Of a stretch of DNA of 64,000 bases, positions 25,287 to 37,183 are shown in pieces. The stretch is from Adenophora triphylla var. japonica (taxonomy: Eukaryota > Streptophyta > Magnoliopsida > Asterales > Campanulaceae). Position 1 is the stretch's first letter. Every line of letters begins with the position of its first letter. Where the stretch lies: assembly GCA_022495995.1 (NCBI GenBank), contig JAFEMH010007001.1, positions 1 to 64,000 of the forward strand, written 5' to 3'. The translations under genes were made by a program, and so were the position numbers. The notes under the pieces are model-generated. The model was given only the letters and a program-made list of their open reading frames with translations. It was not told the DNA's origin and did no database searches.

Positions 25287-25949
25287 TGAACATACTAAAA
25301 GTGTCGAGCTGGGCCAAGCGAGTGAAGCCCAATCCTCAATCAATTATTGTCACCACGTTCTCAGTGGGCTAGGCCCAATTAATACAAGGACCAAGGCCCA
25401 TCTTCATGATTAGTCGACTTAAGTTCATTGTCCGACCTACCAGGTCCCGACCTAACTTAGTCCGACTCTACGATCCAGATTCTATTTCGGGTACGGTCCA
25501 GCCCTACCCATCAGTCAGGTCGAACTAATCCCAACAGGCGACCTCGGCCTGCCAAGCAAGCGTCGACCTATTGGGTCCAGGCGTACGCACCACTCTTTCC
25601 ATAACTGGCTCCCTACAAATCAGGAGCCACTCACGGACACGATCTACAAACACGTAACTGTCCCACAAATTAAGGGATTCATGCAGTCCTACCAAATATA
25701 CCACACTCATCAAACAACTATAAATACATGACAACCACAACAGTTTTAAGGTAATTGCAATTTTGTCATTTGAATATCTCTGTTCATTTACAATATTTGC
25801 TCTCCGAAATACCATACTTACTCTCTCGCCCGAGGGTCTAAGCCGGAGACCATTCCGGCTAGTCGTGGGTTCTGATTTCAGGTCAAGGAGTCAAGTGATT
25901 GGTCCTGCCACGTGGACGAAGATTGATAAGCACCTTTCATGCAGCATCA
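25287..25949 (+). repeat. Element C 5' LTR
   Basis: Edges TGAACATAC...GCAGCATCA. TATA box tataaatac near 25719. The U3 region is rich in the words GTCGAC, TCCGAC and GGTCGA. A direct copy is at 37184-37846. Confidence 0.93.
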
Positions 25950-25952
25950 GTT

Positions 25953-25969
25953 TGGTTCAATTGCCGGGA
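25953..25969 (+). other. Primer binding site of element C
   Basis: TGGTTCAATTGCCGGGA begins three bases after the LTR. The tRNA was not identified with confidence. Element D has a closely related PBS at 62300. Confidence 0.6.
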
Positions 25970-26011
25970 ATCATGCATACTTGACCTCAAAAGCTTTTTC
26001 AACCTATAACC

Positions 26012-27892
26012 ATGGTAACTTCGGATGGACACGTTTCTGAGGCCTCGGACGAGCACAACGAGGGAAACACTAATGCTAATGCCAATGCTGGAAATGCCAA
26101 TTTGCCTCCTCCCCCTCCACCTCGCCATCACGCTAGGGCGACGCGTTCTAACAGTGTGGCTGACGGCAGAGGCTTGCCTGATGGTAGAAGAGACAAGCGG
26201 CCTAGAGACGGGCAGGGAGCACCACCTCCTCCAAAGCGCCAAACGAGGCGAATGGCTGCAGGAGACAGGGCAGGTCCCTCAACTAATCCCCTAAGCCGAA
26301 AGGAGATGCTGCTAGAACGAGCTCAAATTCTAGCAGCGCTGATAGCAATGGAGGAGGAGTCGGAGCAGACCGACAGGAGATCGGAAAGGGCAGCTCCCTC
26401 ACAGGTTTCTAACAGGCAGCAAGACAGGAGTGTTCGACAGAATGGAAACGCTATGACGAATGAGGAGCGCCGAATTGTGGAGCGATCTATTCGTACACAC
26501 ATGCCTATCCCTAACGACGACTTGAGAAGCCACCTCAACACGAATAGAGAACAGGAGGCTGAGTCGGAGCTAAGATGGAAAAGGGAGGCCGAGAGAAATA
26601 GGCCTGCCAGGACTGAGAGGTCGCAGTCCCACAGAGATAGGAATGGGCGCAGGTCGCCTACAAGGGAAGATAGGCGCAGGTCGCTAGCTAGAGATGAGAG
26701 GCGCAGGTCGCCACTTAGAAATGAAAGGCACAGGTTGCCACTTCATTCGGTGAGGTCGCCCTCGCACAGAGATAGGAGAAGCAGAGAGATAACTCCCCCC
26801 AGGAGTGACAGGCACAGAGCCAACTCAGGGAGAGAACCCCACCGAGAAGAAAGGCAGAGGTCAAACGAGGGCTCCCATGCTAGGGACGACAGGCCAGATG
26901 CTAGGGAATGGCTATTGTGGAAGAAAAAGTTTGAACAGTGGGAGGCTGATAAGAAAGAGGATGCCGGAAAGGGCGAACGAAATGATTTCGCTCTTCGTCC
27001 CTTGTCCAAGGAGTTGCTCGACCGTCGACCTCCTCCAGGTTTCAGACTACCCGTCCTGGAAAAATATTCAGGTGCAACCAATGCCAGAAGCCATATACAG
27101 CATCTAGAGGCTACGATGTGCTTTGTCTCCAACAAGGACGACATGATGTATAAAGCACTCACTAGCACTCTAACTGGAGAAGCCCTTACTTGGTTCAATG
27201 GCTTGGCACCAGGTTGCATCTCGACTTGGTCTTATATGAGGAAAAAGTTTCTGGATAGATTCTCGAGAGCCGGAGCTCGTAAGATGACAGTCACCGACTT
27301 GAACAACTTGGTGCAAGGAAAAAGTGAAAGCTTGATGATCTACCACACCAAGTTCAAGGAGATGGTCGACAAAATTGAGGAGGACCTCACAGTTAGGGAG
27401 GTAATCAATTGTTTCAGGAATGGAATTGCTTATGCAGATTTGGATTACGAGCTGACAGTTCGAACTGTGACCACTCGACAAGAGCTGTTCGAGAAGGCCT
27501 ACAATGTAGCATTGGCCGAAGAAAGGAAAGAGAAGAAAAATGGGAAAGGCCCCAAGGCTGAGGTCGCCGATGCTGATAAGAAGGACGCAGCCAAGAATGG
27601 GGGAAACAACAAAAATGGTAAGAATAGAACTAGGGCGACTGAGAAAGTGCCTGAAGCTTTCACTCCCTTAACAGTAAGTTAAACTGAGGTAATGAATACG
27701 GTCGAGCTAGGCCCACCTGCCCCAATGAACCCAGGAAATAAGTTCAGACGGGATAACAGCAAATACTGCGAGTATCACAAAGATACGGGCCACACTACAG
27801 AGGATTGTATGAGCCTGAAACGTATCATTCAGAGGTGGGTTGACCAGGGAAGGCTCGACGCATGTGAAAAGACCTCAAGCAGGTGGTGGTGA
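26012..27892 (+). pseudogene. gag: Element C gag (capsid, then zinc knuckle), with one in-frame stop
   Basis: The start at 26012 has a good context (accATGG). Residues about 100-310 are rich in Arg/Ser/Glu repeats (RRSPTREDRRRS type). A Retrotrans_gag capsid core follows (LEKYSGATNARSHIQHLE, ALTWFNGLAPGCISTW, FLDRFSRAGARKMTVTDL). After 556 codons a TAA at 27680-27682 interrupts, but the same frame continues to the zinc knuckle CEYHKDTGHTTEDC (27767-27808), of the CX2HX4HX4C kind common in Tat gag. A frameshift near 27862 then separates gag from pol. It would form the particle shell and bind element RNA. Confidence 0.9.
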
Positions 27893-29747
27893 GCGAGCTG
27901 CTAGTGGACATCAAGAGCCGAGGCAGCCTAGATTGAATTTGGGCGTTATTACAGAGCAAGCTAGTAACACTGCCATCAAACACAAGATATTCCAGCTCAG
28001 CAAGGCACCTCATGTACCCCCTAGAAGCTATATCAGAGATGAGATGATTAGTTTCTATACGGACGAGTTGGCAACCAATGTAGCAGCTAGAGAGCAGGTT
28101 CTCGTTATCCCAGGATTAATAGATGGGTGTACGAAGAGCAGACTCTTGATAAACACGGGGGCCTGCAAAGATATTTTGTTTTACAAGACATTTCAGGAGA
28201 TGGGACTCTCAAATGAGCAGCTCGAGCGATATGCTGGCATATTGGAGGGCTTCACCAACCACCGAGTCGATGCCAAAGGACAGATTGAGTTGGAGGTCGA
28301 CATAGGCCAACATCCTTACACATTCGTCTCCAAGGTAAAATTTATTGTCATTGATGTGAATAGTGACTATGCTGCAATTCTTGGTATCCCTGGTCAGGTC
28401 GCACTTGGGATGGTGGCCTCAATCCCCCATCAGCGAGTTAAGTTCCTAACGCTAGCAGGAGTCGGCTGTGTACGAAGCACAGCTCGAGAATATCTTGACC
28501 ATGTCTTACGAACTAGGAAGAAGAGAGAACTGGAGATTGAAACCGCTGAGGGGTATTTGAAGATGTCAAAATCAGTCACCACAACTTCTAGACTATCTAC
28601 AATCACCAGCGTGGAAGAGTCGACCTATCGCTCACATGACGAGGTCATGACTGAGTCGACACGTCACTCTGAGGTCACCATGGTTGAACCAGATACAGTT
28701 ATGGTCGACCAAGTCTTCATAGGCGAGCTATGCCTCCAAGTCGACAATAACTCGGGGGCCACCACCAGTGAGATCGCAGACAAGCTAGATGACATGATCG
28801 TCGAGGAAGCTCCACACTTGGGGGCCAAAGAAAGACAGAGGGTTCGAGAGATCATCATCGAGACCCTGCAATTCAGAGATGGTCCGGAGCTGGAAGCTGT
28901 GGACGAGCTGGAAGCAGTGATAGCAAACCCTTCCTATCCCGAGCAAAAAATTCAGATTGGAAAGCAGTTGTCACCTGAAGAAAGATTGGAGATTGTTGAG
29001 CTACTCAAAGAAAGCAACGATGTTTTTGCTTGGCGAGTAGAAGACATGAAAGGGATCAAGGAGGAGGTCGCCGTTCACAGGCTGGAGGTCAACCCGACCA
29101 TAAAACCCAAACCTCAGAAGCTGAGAAGCTTTGCTCACGACAAAGAGGAGGCTATAAAACTCGAGGTACAAAAGCTTTTAAGTGCAGGTATCATAAAGGA
29201 AGCTACTCATACCACCTGGCTAGCTAATGTGGTCATGGTGAAGAAATCTAACGGCAAGTGGAGAATGTGTGTCGACTTCACCAACCTTAACCTTGCTTGC
29301 CCAAAAGACAGCTATCCTCTACATCGGATTAATAAGCTCGTTGATTCCATTGCTGGACATTGCACACTCAGCTTTCTCGATGCCTATTCAGGCTATCATC
29401 AGATCAAGATGCATGAGGATGATATTGTGAAGACGGAGTTTCAAGCTGCTGGAGGCATTTACTGCTACAATATGATGCCATTCAGATTAAAGAATGCAGG
29501 AGCGACCTACCAAAGGATAGTGAACAATGTCTTTGCTTCACAGATTGGCCGAAACATGGAGACTTACGTCGACGATATGGTTATCAAAACAAAAACCGAA
29601 CGTCACGTAGTCGACCTAAAGGAAATGTTCACCAATCTACGTGCAAACGACATGAAGCTTAATCTGAGCATATGTGTATTTGGGGTAGCAGCTGGCAAAT
29701 TCCTTGGTTTTATGGTGTCACAAAGGGTAATTGAAGCCAACCCATAA
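27863..29747 (+). pseudogene. pol: Element C protease and reverse transcriptase
   Basis: One open frame covers 27840-29747. The protease site reads LINTGACKDILF near 28148, where active enzymes have D-T/S-G: the catalytic Asp is Asn, so processing should fail. RT follows: NDVFAWRVEDMKGI, GKWRMCVDFTNLNLACPKD, SFLDAYSGYHQI, MMPFRLKNAGATYQR and the catalytic YVDDMVIKTK (near 29571). A TAA at 29745 replaces the codon after EANP, just before the RT connection. Family knowledge: this polyprotein copies the element RNA into DNA. Confidence 0.92.
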
Positions 29748-30936
29748 AAGAACAAGGCTCTAGTTGACATGCAAGAGCCTACTAGTATTAAGGAGATGCA
29801 ACGACTTAATGGTAGGGTGGCAGCCCTAGGTCGCTTTATAGTCAAGTCGGCAGAAAGGTCTCTCCCCTTCTTCAAATCTTTGAGGGGGACGAAAAAATTT
29901 GAATGGACAACCGAATGTCGTTCGTCGTTCCAACAGCTCAAGGAGTATCTCGCTACTCCACCTCTATTGAGCAGCCCGACTATTGGTGAGACATTGTTCG
30001 TATATCTATCTGTAGGTGATCAATCAGTGGCAGTTGTGCTGGTTTGGGAAGAGGAGGGGGTTCAGAAGCCCGTGTATTATATTAGCAAGGCTCTATCAGA
30101 TGTTGAAGGCAGATATTACAATACAGAGAAGGTTGACTATGCCTTAGTCGTAGCCTCGAGGAAGCTACGAGCTTACTTTTTAGCTCACCCTATTGTTGTG
30201 CTCACAAATGCACCCTTGAGAAAAATTCTACATAAGCCGGAGAGTTCAGGTCGTTTACTCAATTGGTCAATTGCTCTCACAGAATTCGACATCGAATATC
30301 GACCTCGAAAGGCGTTGAAGGCTCAAGCCTTGGCAGATTTCTTGGTCGAGCTGACGTTCACCAAAGAAGATAGCGAGGTGAGAGTTCAGAAGGAGAAAGC
30401 TAAGGGAAAAGAGCAAGAGTCCTAGCTCGTCACTTGTCTACCCGACGACTGCTGAAAGGTGTACTCAGACGGGTCAGAAACGAAGAATGTTAGTGGAGCT
30501 GGGATAGTACTGATCGAACCAGAATCTGGGACGGTCTATGAGGAAGCATTGAGGTTTAAGTTTGAGGCCTCCAACAAACAGGCAGAGTACGAAGCTTTGG
30601 TCGCAGTACGCCAAATGCTTTGGGGCGACCAAAATTATAGCGTATTATGATTCCCAGCTGATAGTCAACCAGGTCCGAGGGGAGTACGAGGTGCTAAACT
30701 CTACTTTGATCAAATACTGCGACCTGGTAAATGAGTTGATAAAAGACTTGGAGTTTTGGGAAATTCAGAGGATTGGTCGAGAAGACAACGAATTGGCCGA
30801 CCTACTCTCAAAGCTGGCTACTACAGACGAGCCACATGAAGAACCTATCTCCTACCTCAAGAATCCAGCATATGAAAGGGTTCAAATTCAGTGTGTGGAG
30901 GACACCTTGAGAAACTGGGTTTATGACAAGTGTTAG
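29748..30936 (+). pseudogene. pol: Element C RNase H pair (gypsy RNase H plus archaeal-type RNase H)
   Basis: Continuing the RT frame, 29769-30425 holds the thumb and the gypsy RNase H (FVYLSVGDQSVAVVLV, YYISKALSDVEGRYYNTEK, LKAQALADFLVE). After stops at 30423 and about 30453, a second RNase H starts (VYSDGSETKNVSGAGIVL) and, after a frameshift near 30620, continues with AYYDSQLIVNQVRGEYEV and REDNELADLLSKLA up to 30936. A second, archaeal-type RNase H is a known mark of Tat elements. Confidence 0.88.
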
Positions 30937-32150
30937 ATCGAAGAAATGAAGGCATACTTGGAGACAGGCGAGCTCACTGAAGACGAGAGGACAGCTCAAG
31001 CTATCAAAAAGAAGGCTCCAAGATATGTCATCCAAGGAGATATGCTATTCAGGAGGTCATACACTAAGCCACTATTGAAATGCATTCACCCCCAAGAAAT
31101 TACTCAGTTAATGCACGAGGTGCATAGTGGAGTGTGTGGTGGACACCCGGGGGCCAGAAATTTGGCCGACAAACTGATTACGTTGGGTTACTACTGGCCA
31201 CACATGAGAGCTGACACTCATGACTTAGTTCAGCAATGTGACCAGTGTCAAAGGTTTGCCAACCTGCCTCATCTGCCTACGACGGAGCAAACTCCGGTGA
31301 TCGCTGCTTGGCCGTTTGATATGTGGGGCGTCGACTTTATTGGACCCTTCCCTCCCGCCCATGGAAACTACAAGTACGTGATCGTGGCTATTGATTACTT
31401 CACAAAATGGGTCAAAGGTTTACAGAAGAAAATGCCATCAATTTCATTTATGACTTCATCTTGTGTCGATTTGGGATCCCTCGAGCTATAGTCTCAGACA
31501 ACGGCCTACAATTCTCCAAAGCTTTCGAAGAAGAAATGAATCGAGTAGGGATCAAACATTGGCAATCATATGTTGCCTATCCTCAAGGCAATGGGCAAGA
31601 TGAGGCAGCAAACAAGCTCGTCCTATCTTCACTTAAGACGGGCTTAGTTGGTCGACGTAGTAACTGGTTGGACGAACTCCCCCTTGCTCTTTGGGCAGTT
31701 CGCACAACCACTCGGGGGCCTACGGGGGAAACCCCATTCGCTCTTACATATGGGTCGGAGGCCATGGCTCCAGCCGAGCTGCGATTTCCTACAGCCAGAG
31801 TGGTCTTCTTCGATCAAGAGCAGAACGACACCAACAGATTGATCGACTTGGATTTGATTGACGAGAAGCGAGACACAGCCTACTTACGAATGGTCAACTA
31901 CAAGCAGAGGACAAAGAGTTACCATGATAAGAAAGTGAAGACGAGATCATTCCAAGTAGGCGACCACGTACTAAGAAAGATCGAGGCAACAGGAAGGAGA
32001 ACCCAGCAGAACAAGTTATCTCCCAACTGGGAAGGTCCCTACATTGTTACTCGAATTATCAAGGAAGGAACTTACATGATTGCTCACCCAGGTGGTGAAG
32101 AGTTGAAGCACCCATGGCACGCTACTCATCTTATCAAGTACTACTTCTAG
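30937..32150 (+). pseudogene. pol: Element C integrase (frameshifted)
   Basis: The zinc finger has HEVHSGVCGGH and CDQCQRF. The core has WGVDFIGPF (first Asp), then the frame breaks near 31407 with loss of a few codons after FTKWV. It resumes with IVSDNGLQF (second Asp) and GNGQDEAANK (catalytic Glu), then the GPY/F-like NWEGPYIVTRI, ending at 32150. No chromodomain is seen, as expected for Tat. It would insert the cDNA into the genome if intact. Confidence 0.9.
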
Positions 32151-32279
32151 TTCAGCTATCTAGTTCAGCTTCAAAGATTAGTTCAGTTTTAGTTTTAGCT
32201 CTCCACTTTTGATGTAAGCATGTTTCTACTTCAATAAAAGTTGATGTTCTATTCGACCCAACATTGTGTTGCACTTTAC

Positions 32280-32890
32280 ATTAATTTCAACAGACTCGAT
32301 TCTTAATCAGTCTCGTTCTAACAAGCTCGATTCTTAATCAGCTTCGTTCATTCAACAAGTCCGACTCTTAGTCGACTTTGTTCTAACAGACTCGATTCTT
32401 AATCAGTCTCGTTCTAACAAGCTCGATTCTTAATCAGCTTCGTTCATTCAACAAGTCCGACTCTTAGTCGACTTTGTTCTAACAAGCTCGATTCTTAATC
32501 AGCTTCGTTCATTCAACAAGTCCGACTCTTAGTCGACTTCGTTCTAACAGACTCGATTCTTAATCAGTCTCGTTCTAACAAGCTCGATTCTTAATCAGCT
32601 TCGTTCATTCAACAAGTCCGACTCTTAGTCGACTTCGTTCTAATGAGTTCGATTCTTAATCAGCTTCGTTCATTCAACAAGTCCGACTCTTAGTCGACTT
32701 CGTTCTAACGAGCTCAATTTTTAACCAGCTTTGTTCATTCAACAAGTCCGACTCTTAGTCAACTTTGTTCTAACGAGCTTGACTCTTGGTCACCTTCATT
32801 CATTTATCAGGTCTGACATCTAGGTCGACCTCGTGCTGACAAGCTCGACCTTCAGTCAGCTTCGCTCTCTTAAACAGGTTCGACTCTTAG
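32280..32890 (+). repeat. Tandem repeat array in the 3' UTR of element C
   Basis: Alternating units such as 'aagctcgattcttaatcag', 'cttcgttcattcaacaag' and 'tccgactcttagtcgac' build a higher-order array of some 60-100 bp, decaying toward 32890. Each unit includes an imperfect inverted repeat around TCCGAC...GTCGAC. Confidence 0.88.
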
Positions 32891-33195
32891 TCAATCTTGT
32901 TTGCATAAATTAAACAAGTCCAAGGTCGATATCAAAGAACCAGTCCGACCAAAGGCTTAGGGTGACTTATTTATCCTATTAAATCTAGCTCGACATCTAT
33001 GCTGGAATCAAAAGCATATAACTCAAAATGATAAAAAGTCAGCTATGATTGAGTAAAGGTTCAGTCCCCTAAAAACGGGCCAAGACTAGAACTAACAAAA
33101 GTTGTAAGTTAAGATGCCTCCCAAAAATTGGGCCAAGGCATCAGCATCTACAAAGCAAACGAAAATATTGTTTGGGGCTAGTTCATTATACAACC

Positions 33196-36100
33196 ATTCA
33201 AGTCAAAATTCGAGTGGATGGGTCAGCTTCAACTTGGCCACTTGTGGTAGCCTGATTACCTACAGGTCCTTCTTGCTGCTGGGGGCCAATAGGTTTACTC
33301 GATTCGGAAAAGCCATGTTGGGGAGTATCGCCTTCAAATGCCAGCTCATCAGGTTCCTCCAGCTCTGCCAAAATAGTATTGAAGTTGACGGGCTCAACGA
33401 AAGGGGGGACCCAAGGTTTTGCTTCTGCCTCTGCATCATCCTGGGCAATGATATCCAAGTCGTTCTTAGTAAAATGTACCAGCTGATGACCTTGACGAGC
33501 TGCTGTGTTGTAGTGATCCTCCGAAGCCCACTTGGCCAATTGCTCTATTGATATGTCGACAGAGGGGTCCACCACAATGCATAGAGCCATGTGGCTTCGA
33601 CCCACGTCAAAAAATCCCTTTGCTTTCTCTGTGACGTAATCATGGAGCTCATCACTAACCTTGTAAGCTTGCACGGCCTCCTTGCCAGCAGCTTCCTTGG
33701 CGGCACTCACAACAACGGCCAGCTCCGCTTCCCACTGTTGTCGAGCTATATTTAGATCTTCAATCTGCTTAGTCAGCATCGAGTTGTTTTCTTCGATGGT
33801 TTGAGTCGCCACTCCCAAATCCCGGTCGACTCTTTTCTTGTCTTCCTTGAGGGCAGCCAGATCCTTACGAGCCTTCCCGAGATCACTCTAAGCCTCCTCC
33901 TTACCCTTCAGAGAAGCATCTTTCACCAACTTCATAGCTTCGTACGCAGAATCCAGATCAGCATGGTCCTCCTTCAGCTTCTCATGATCCTCCTTCAACT
34001 TGGCATGGTCTTCCTCAAGATACTTCAATTCTTCATTCTTACGAGCTAGCATGGACTTCGCCAGCTTTTCTTGCTCTTCTGCAGCCTTCCAGTAGCTGGT
34101 AGATAGCTCTATCATTGTAAGGGACTGAAACACCGAGTAAAGAAAGGAGATCAGATCGATCAAAATTATGTCGAAGGTTCTAGACAAATGAAAGACTGTG
34201 AAATAAAAAGATAATCAAGTGTTACCTTGGAGTGGGCCAACCCGGACCTAGTGCGGCAGGCTTCAGGAGTCAAAGCTCTGTTAGTGTATTTCTTGACCAA
34301 GTCTTGGTCAGCTGCCCTTCTCACCACCACTTGACCATACTCAAGCTCAGGGTATTCTCTAGCTAAAAAGTTTATGCCGGTAAGGGGTGCAACGTCACTC
34401 AGCTCGTCCACTCAAGCTCAAACAAGGTCAGAATGAGAAATTTGAAACAGAGGAGATAAGGAGCCCCTAACATTAGCATCCACTTGTTCAGTGGCGCCTA
34501 CCTGCTCAGATGTTGGGCCGACCTTGGATTTTCCAATTTTAATCTTCTTGCTGAGAGGTGCGTCATCCTCCTCCTCCTCCTCCTCCTCTTCCTCATCAAT
34601 ATCTATGATGGGCGACCTGGTCCTCGATTTGGCCTTAGACTTGGCTTTAGTTTGACCCCGGGACCTAGTTTGGATGACCTCCCTCACAGGCTCCAAAGTT
34701 TACTCGGACCCGTCAAATTCAGCAGCATCGACCTCCTGGGCCTCTTGGGCATCGTCCCCAGCTTGGTCCTCCTCCTCCAACAGCTCGACCTCATCCGCCA
34801 CTGGGATAAGCTTGTCAGTCTCTTTGTCAGCTAACTTCAAAAGCTCCTGGCGTGCATAGCCCTCCTTCTCCATGTGTTCTCGAGCGTTGGCAGCCCCACA
34901 GCTCTTCTTACTCTTTCTAATATCAATAGCTCGGCCCATGTTAGCCTCTTGTGCGGGGGTCGAAACTGTACAAAGCCAAAAACAGCAAAGGGTTAGATAG
35001 ACAAGTAAAAGTTCTACATACAAGCTACCAGTTCTATGTACGAACAAGACATGTACGAACTAAAAGTTCTACATGCGAGTAAATCTTCTACGAGCTAAAA
35101 TGCATACAAGCCAAGGAGAGTTCAATACACGAGCTAACAGTCTACATACGAGCAAGTAATGTACAAGTTAAGAGGCAATAAAGGGTAGAACTCTTACCCC
35201 CAAAGTGCTCACCCTGATCCTTACAATAATTGGCAGTCTTCTTGCAGAAGTGACACTCTCTCTCAAACCTGAATCGAGCCCCCTCATGGGTGACCCAATT
35301 TGGATACCTTTGGCATCTAACAACTGGGACCAGGGGCACCACATCCACCTCACTAATCATCATCCCAGCTCGAATGTAGTTATTTTTGGTGGTCCCCTAA
35401 GCTTCCCAACTAATGGGTCCCTTACCTGCAAGCTCGACCAATTTCTTATACAGATCAATATGCCAGTAGGGCTCCCAGTAATCCTCCTCTCTCACTACCT
35501 TGGAGCCAACACTGGGCAAGGGAAACTCCCATCCTCTTCTACTCTCTACTACTACCACATGAGAGTTCCAACCACTCACCTTGCTAGGAAGGTTGATGAA
35601 TAGCTTGGGAGAATTTGGCTTGGAAGGGGTACTAATCCCTGAGTCTGTCTTATCAGTCTTGACACTAAAAAACTCCCTGAACACTCTCATACAGGGTTCA
35701 TAACCTAAGAACCTACACACCATGATGAAACATACTAGGACCCGGCAAGTATTGGCTCCCAGTTGGTGAGGTAAGGCATTCGCACATTCCAAAAACTCAT
35801 TACAAAGGGGCCCAGTGGCAACCTCAGGCCAGCTTCAAATTGACCATAAAAGAAGGCCGCCCTAGTAGGATTTTCCTTGAAAGTATCACCGAACTGAGCC
35901 AAGAAATCCTTCTTGCCATATAAGGTGATGTCGAACTCCTTGTCCACCTCACAGAAGTTGTACACCATATCTATTCGAGACGGAAAGTTCTGTTTCCCTC
36001 TATGCGGCCTAGGAGGCACATATCCCCTTTCATTTCTTCCAGGCACAACGGAAGTCTCGAAGGCATCCACTATTCGAGGGCTGGAAGAGGTCGAAGCTGA

Positions 36101-36698
36101 AGCTCCCCCTTGAGTCGCCATATCTGTATAAGAAGAAGAGGAAATAGGGGAATCCGTCCTATACGCAGTCTCAAGGGACCTAACAGACATACTAAGGGGC
36201 GACCTAGATTCCCCCGAAAATCCTTTCCTTTTTTTTCCACTACTCACACACACACACACATGCACGCACAGAAGCGCCTAGGAGATAAATCCTAGGGAGA
36301 GAAAGCCTTCCCTCTAACTTCTGGGGGGGATCGAACCCATGACCTCCAGGTTGGAAGCCATGAGCTCTAGCCAGCAGGCCAAATCCCCATGTGCAAAAAG
36401 TATTCCTAAGGAAGGAGGGTTTATTGGGACCTTTAACATAGAGCAGAGATATGTGATCAAGAAGTTCATGAAAAAGGTTGAAGGAGACGACTCTTGGATC
36501 GTTCGTTTCTAAAGCACCTATGGTTTCTCCTACAGACAAACTCAGCTCGTTAAAACGCAAACCCCATCGAGTCAAAATTAAAGAACACTCCTCCATCGTC
36601 ATCTCTCTCCATATCCCATTCAGGTGTTTATAAACTCTCCAATTGACCGTGCAGTAGCCATACCAAGCTCCGGGTTCACTACTAAAGGTCCTAGCCAT
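33196..36698 (-). pseudogene. Antisense gene of element C, Transposase_28 ('putative gypsy type transposon') family
   Basis: Minus strand, multi-exon, broken. The family region reads FYGQFEAGLRLPLGPFVMSF (about 35830), NALPHQLGANTCRVLVCF (35770), then WEFPLPSVGSKVVREEDY (35480). A donor (ggg|gtaaga, near 35200) and acceptor (ttgtacag, near 34968) join an exon with a glutamate run and a basic stretch (KSKAKSRTRS). A further donor near 34233 and acceptor near 34125 lead to a coiled-coil C-terminus (repeats of HxKLKEDHEKL) ending at about 33199. Stops occur near 34700, 34410 and 33889, and a SINE sits at 36232-36392. The role of such antisense genes in Tat elements is unknown. Confidence 0.72.
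36232..36392 (-). mobile_element. tRNA-derived SINE inside the element C antisense gene
   Basis: On the minus strand the sequence starts near ggggatttggcctgctggc, has an A-box-like TGGCTAGAGCTCATGG and a B box GGTTCGATCCC, then ends in a (TG)n run and an A-rich tail. This is Pol III SINE structure, not a tRNA gene: no acceptor stem closes. Target duplications were not clear. Confidence 0.65.
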
Positions 36699-37183
36699 GG
36701 CGAAATCAAAGGAAACACAGAAATTAAGCCCTAATGCTAAAAGGTGAGAGGAATACCTTAATCAGTTTGAACGAGGATTGACTGTGGTAGAAGACGAAGG
36801 CTCGAATTCACTCAGTTGCCGTTTCGTTGCTATTGCCGGTGATATATTAGAGCTTGAAGAAAGTAAAAGTTTGAAAGGAAAAGGATTTGGGTATTTATAT
36901 TTTCCAAAATTGAGAAGGAAAAAGAAAAATTCAAACGTTATTTTCCTAATTAAATGTGGAAAACAGTTTCCAAGACGGTTCCCAAACGTCAAAACAGTAA
37001 TGATTGCAAAATACGGCGCTCCCAGCGATCTAACCGTTCAACAGTCAACGATCAGGATTGAGCCACGTCACCTTTGGTCGACTAAATATCAGCGCGAGCA
37101 TCGACTTGCGAGTCACGGCAAGCTTCATCAAAATTTCTTTAACTTCCTAGTCGACAAAGTCAACTCAGAAAGTTGGGGGCCAC

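Noticed and set aside
26743..27219. 158-codon minus-strand frame within gag of C
   Set aside because: Shadow of the gag frame, which has clear capsid motifs.
36310..36392. Possible tRNA gene on the minus strand
   Set aside because: A and B boxes are present but no cloverleaf closes; the body continues into a SINE tail.
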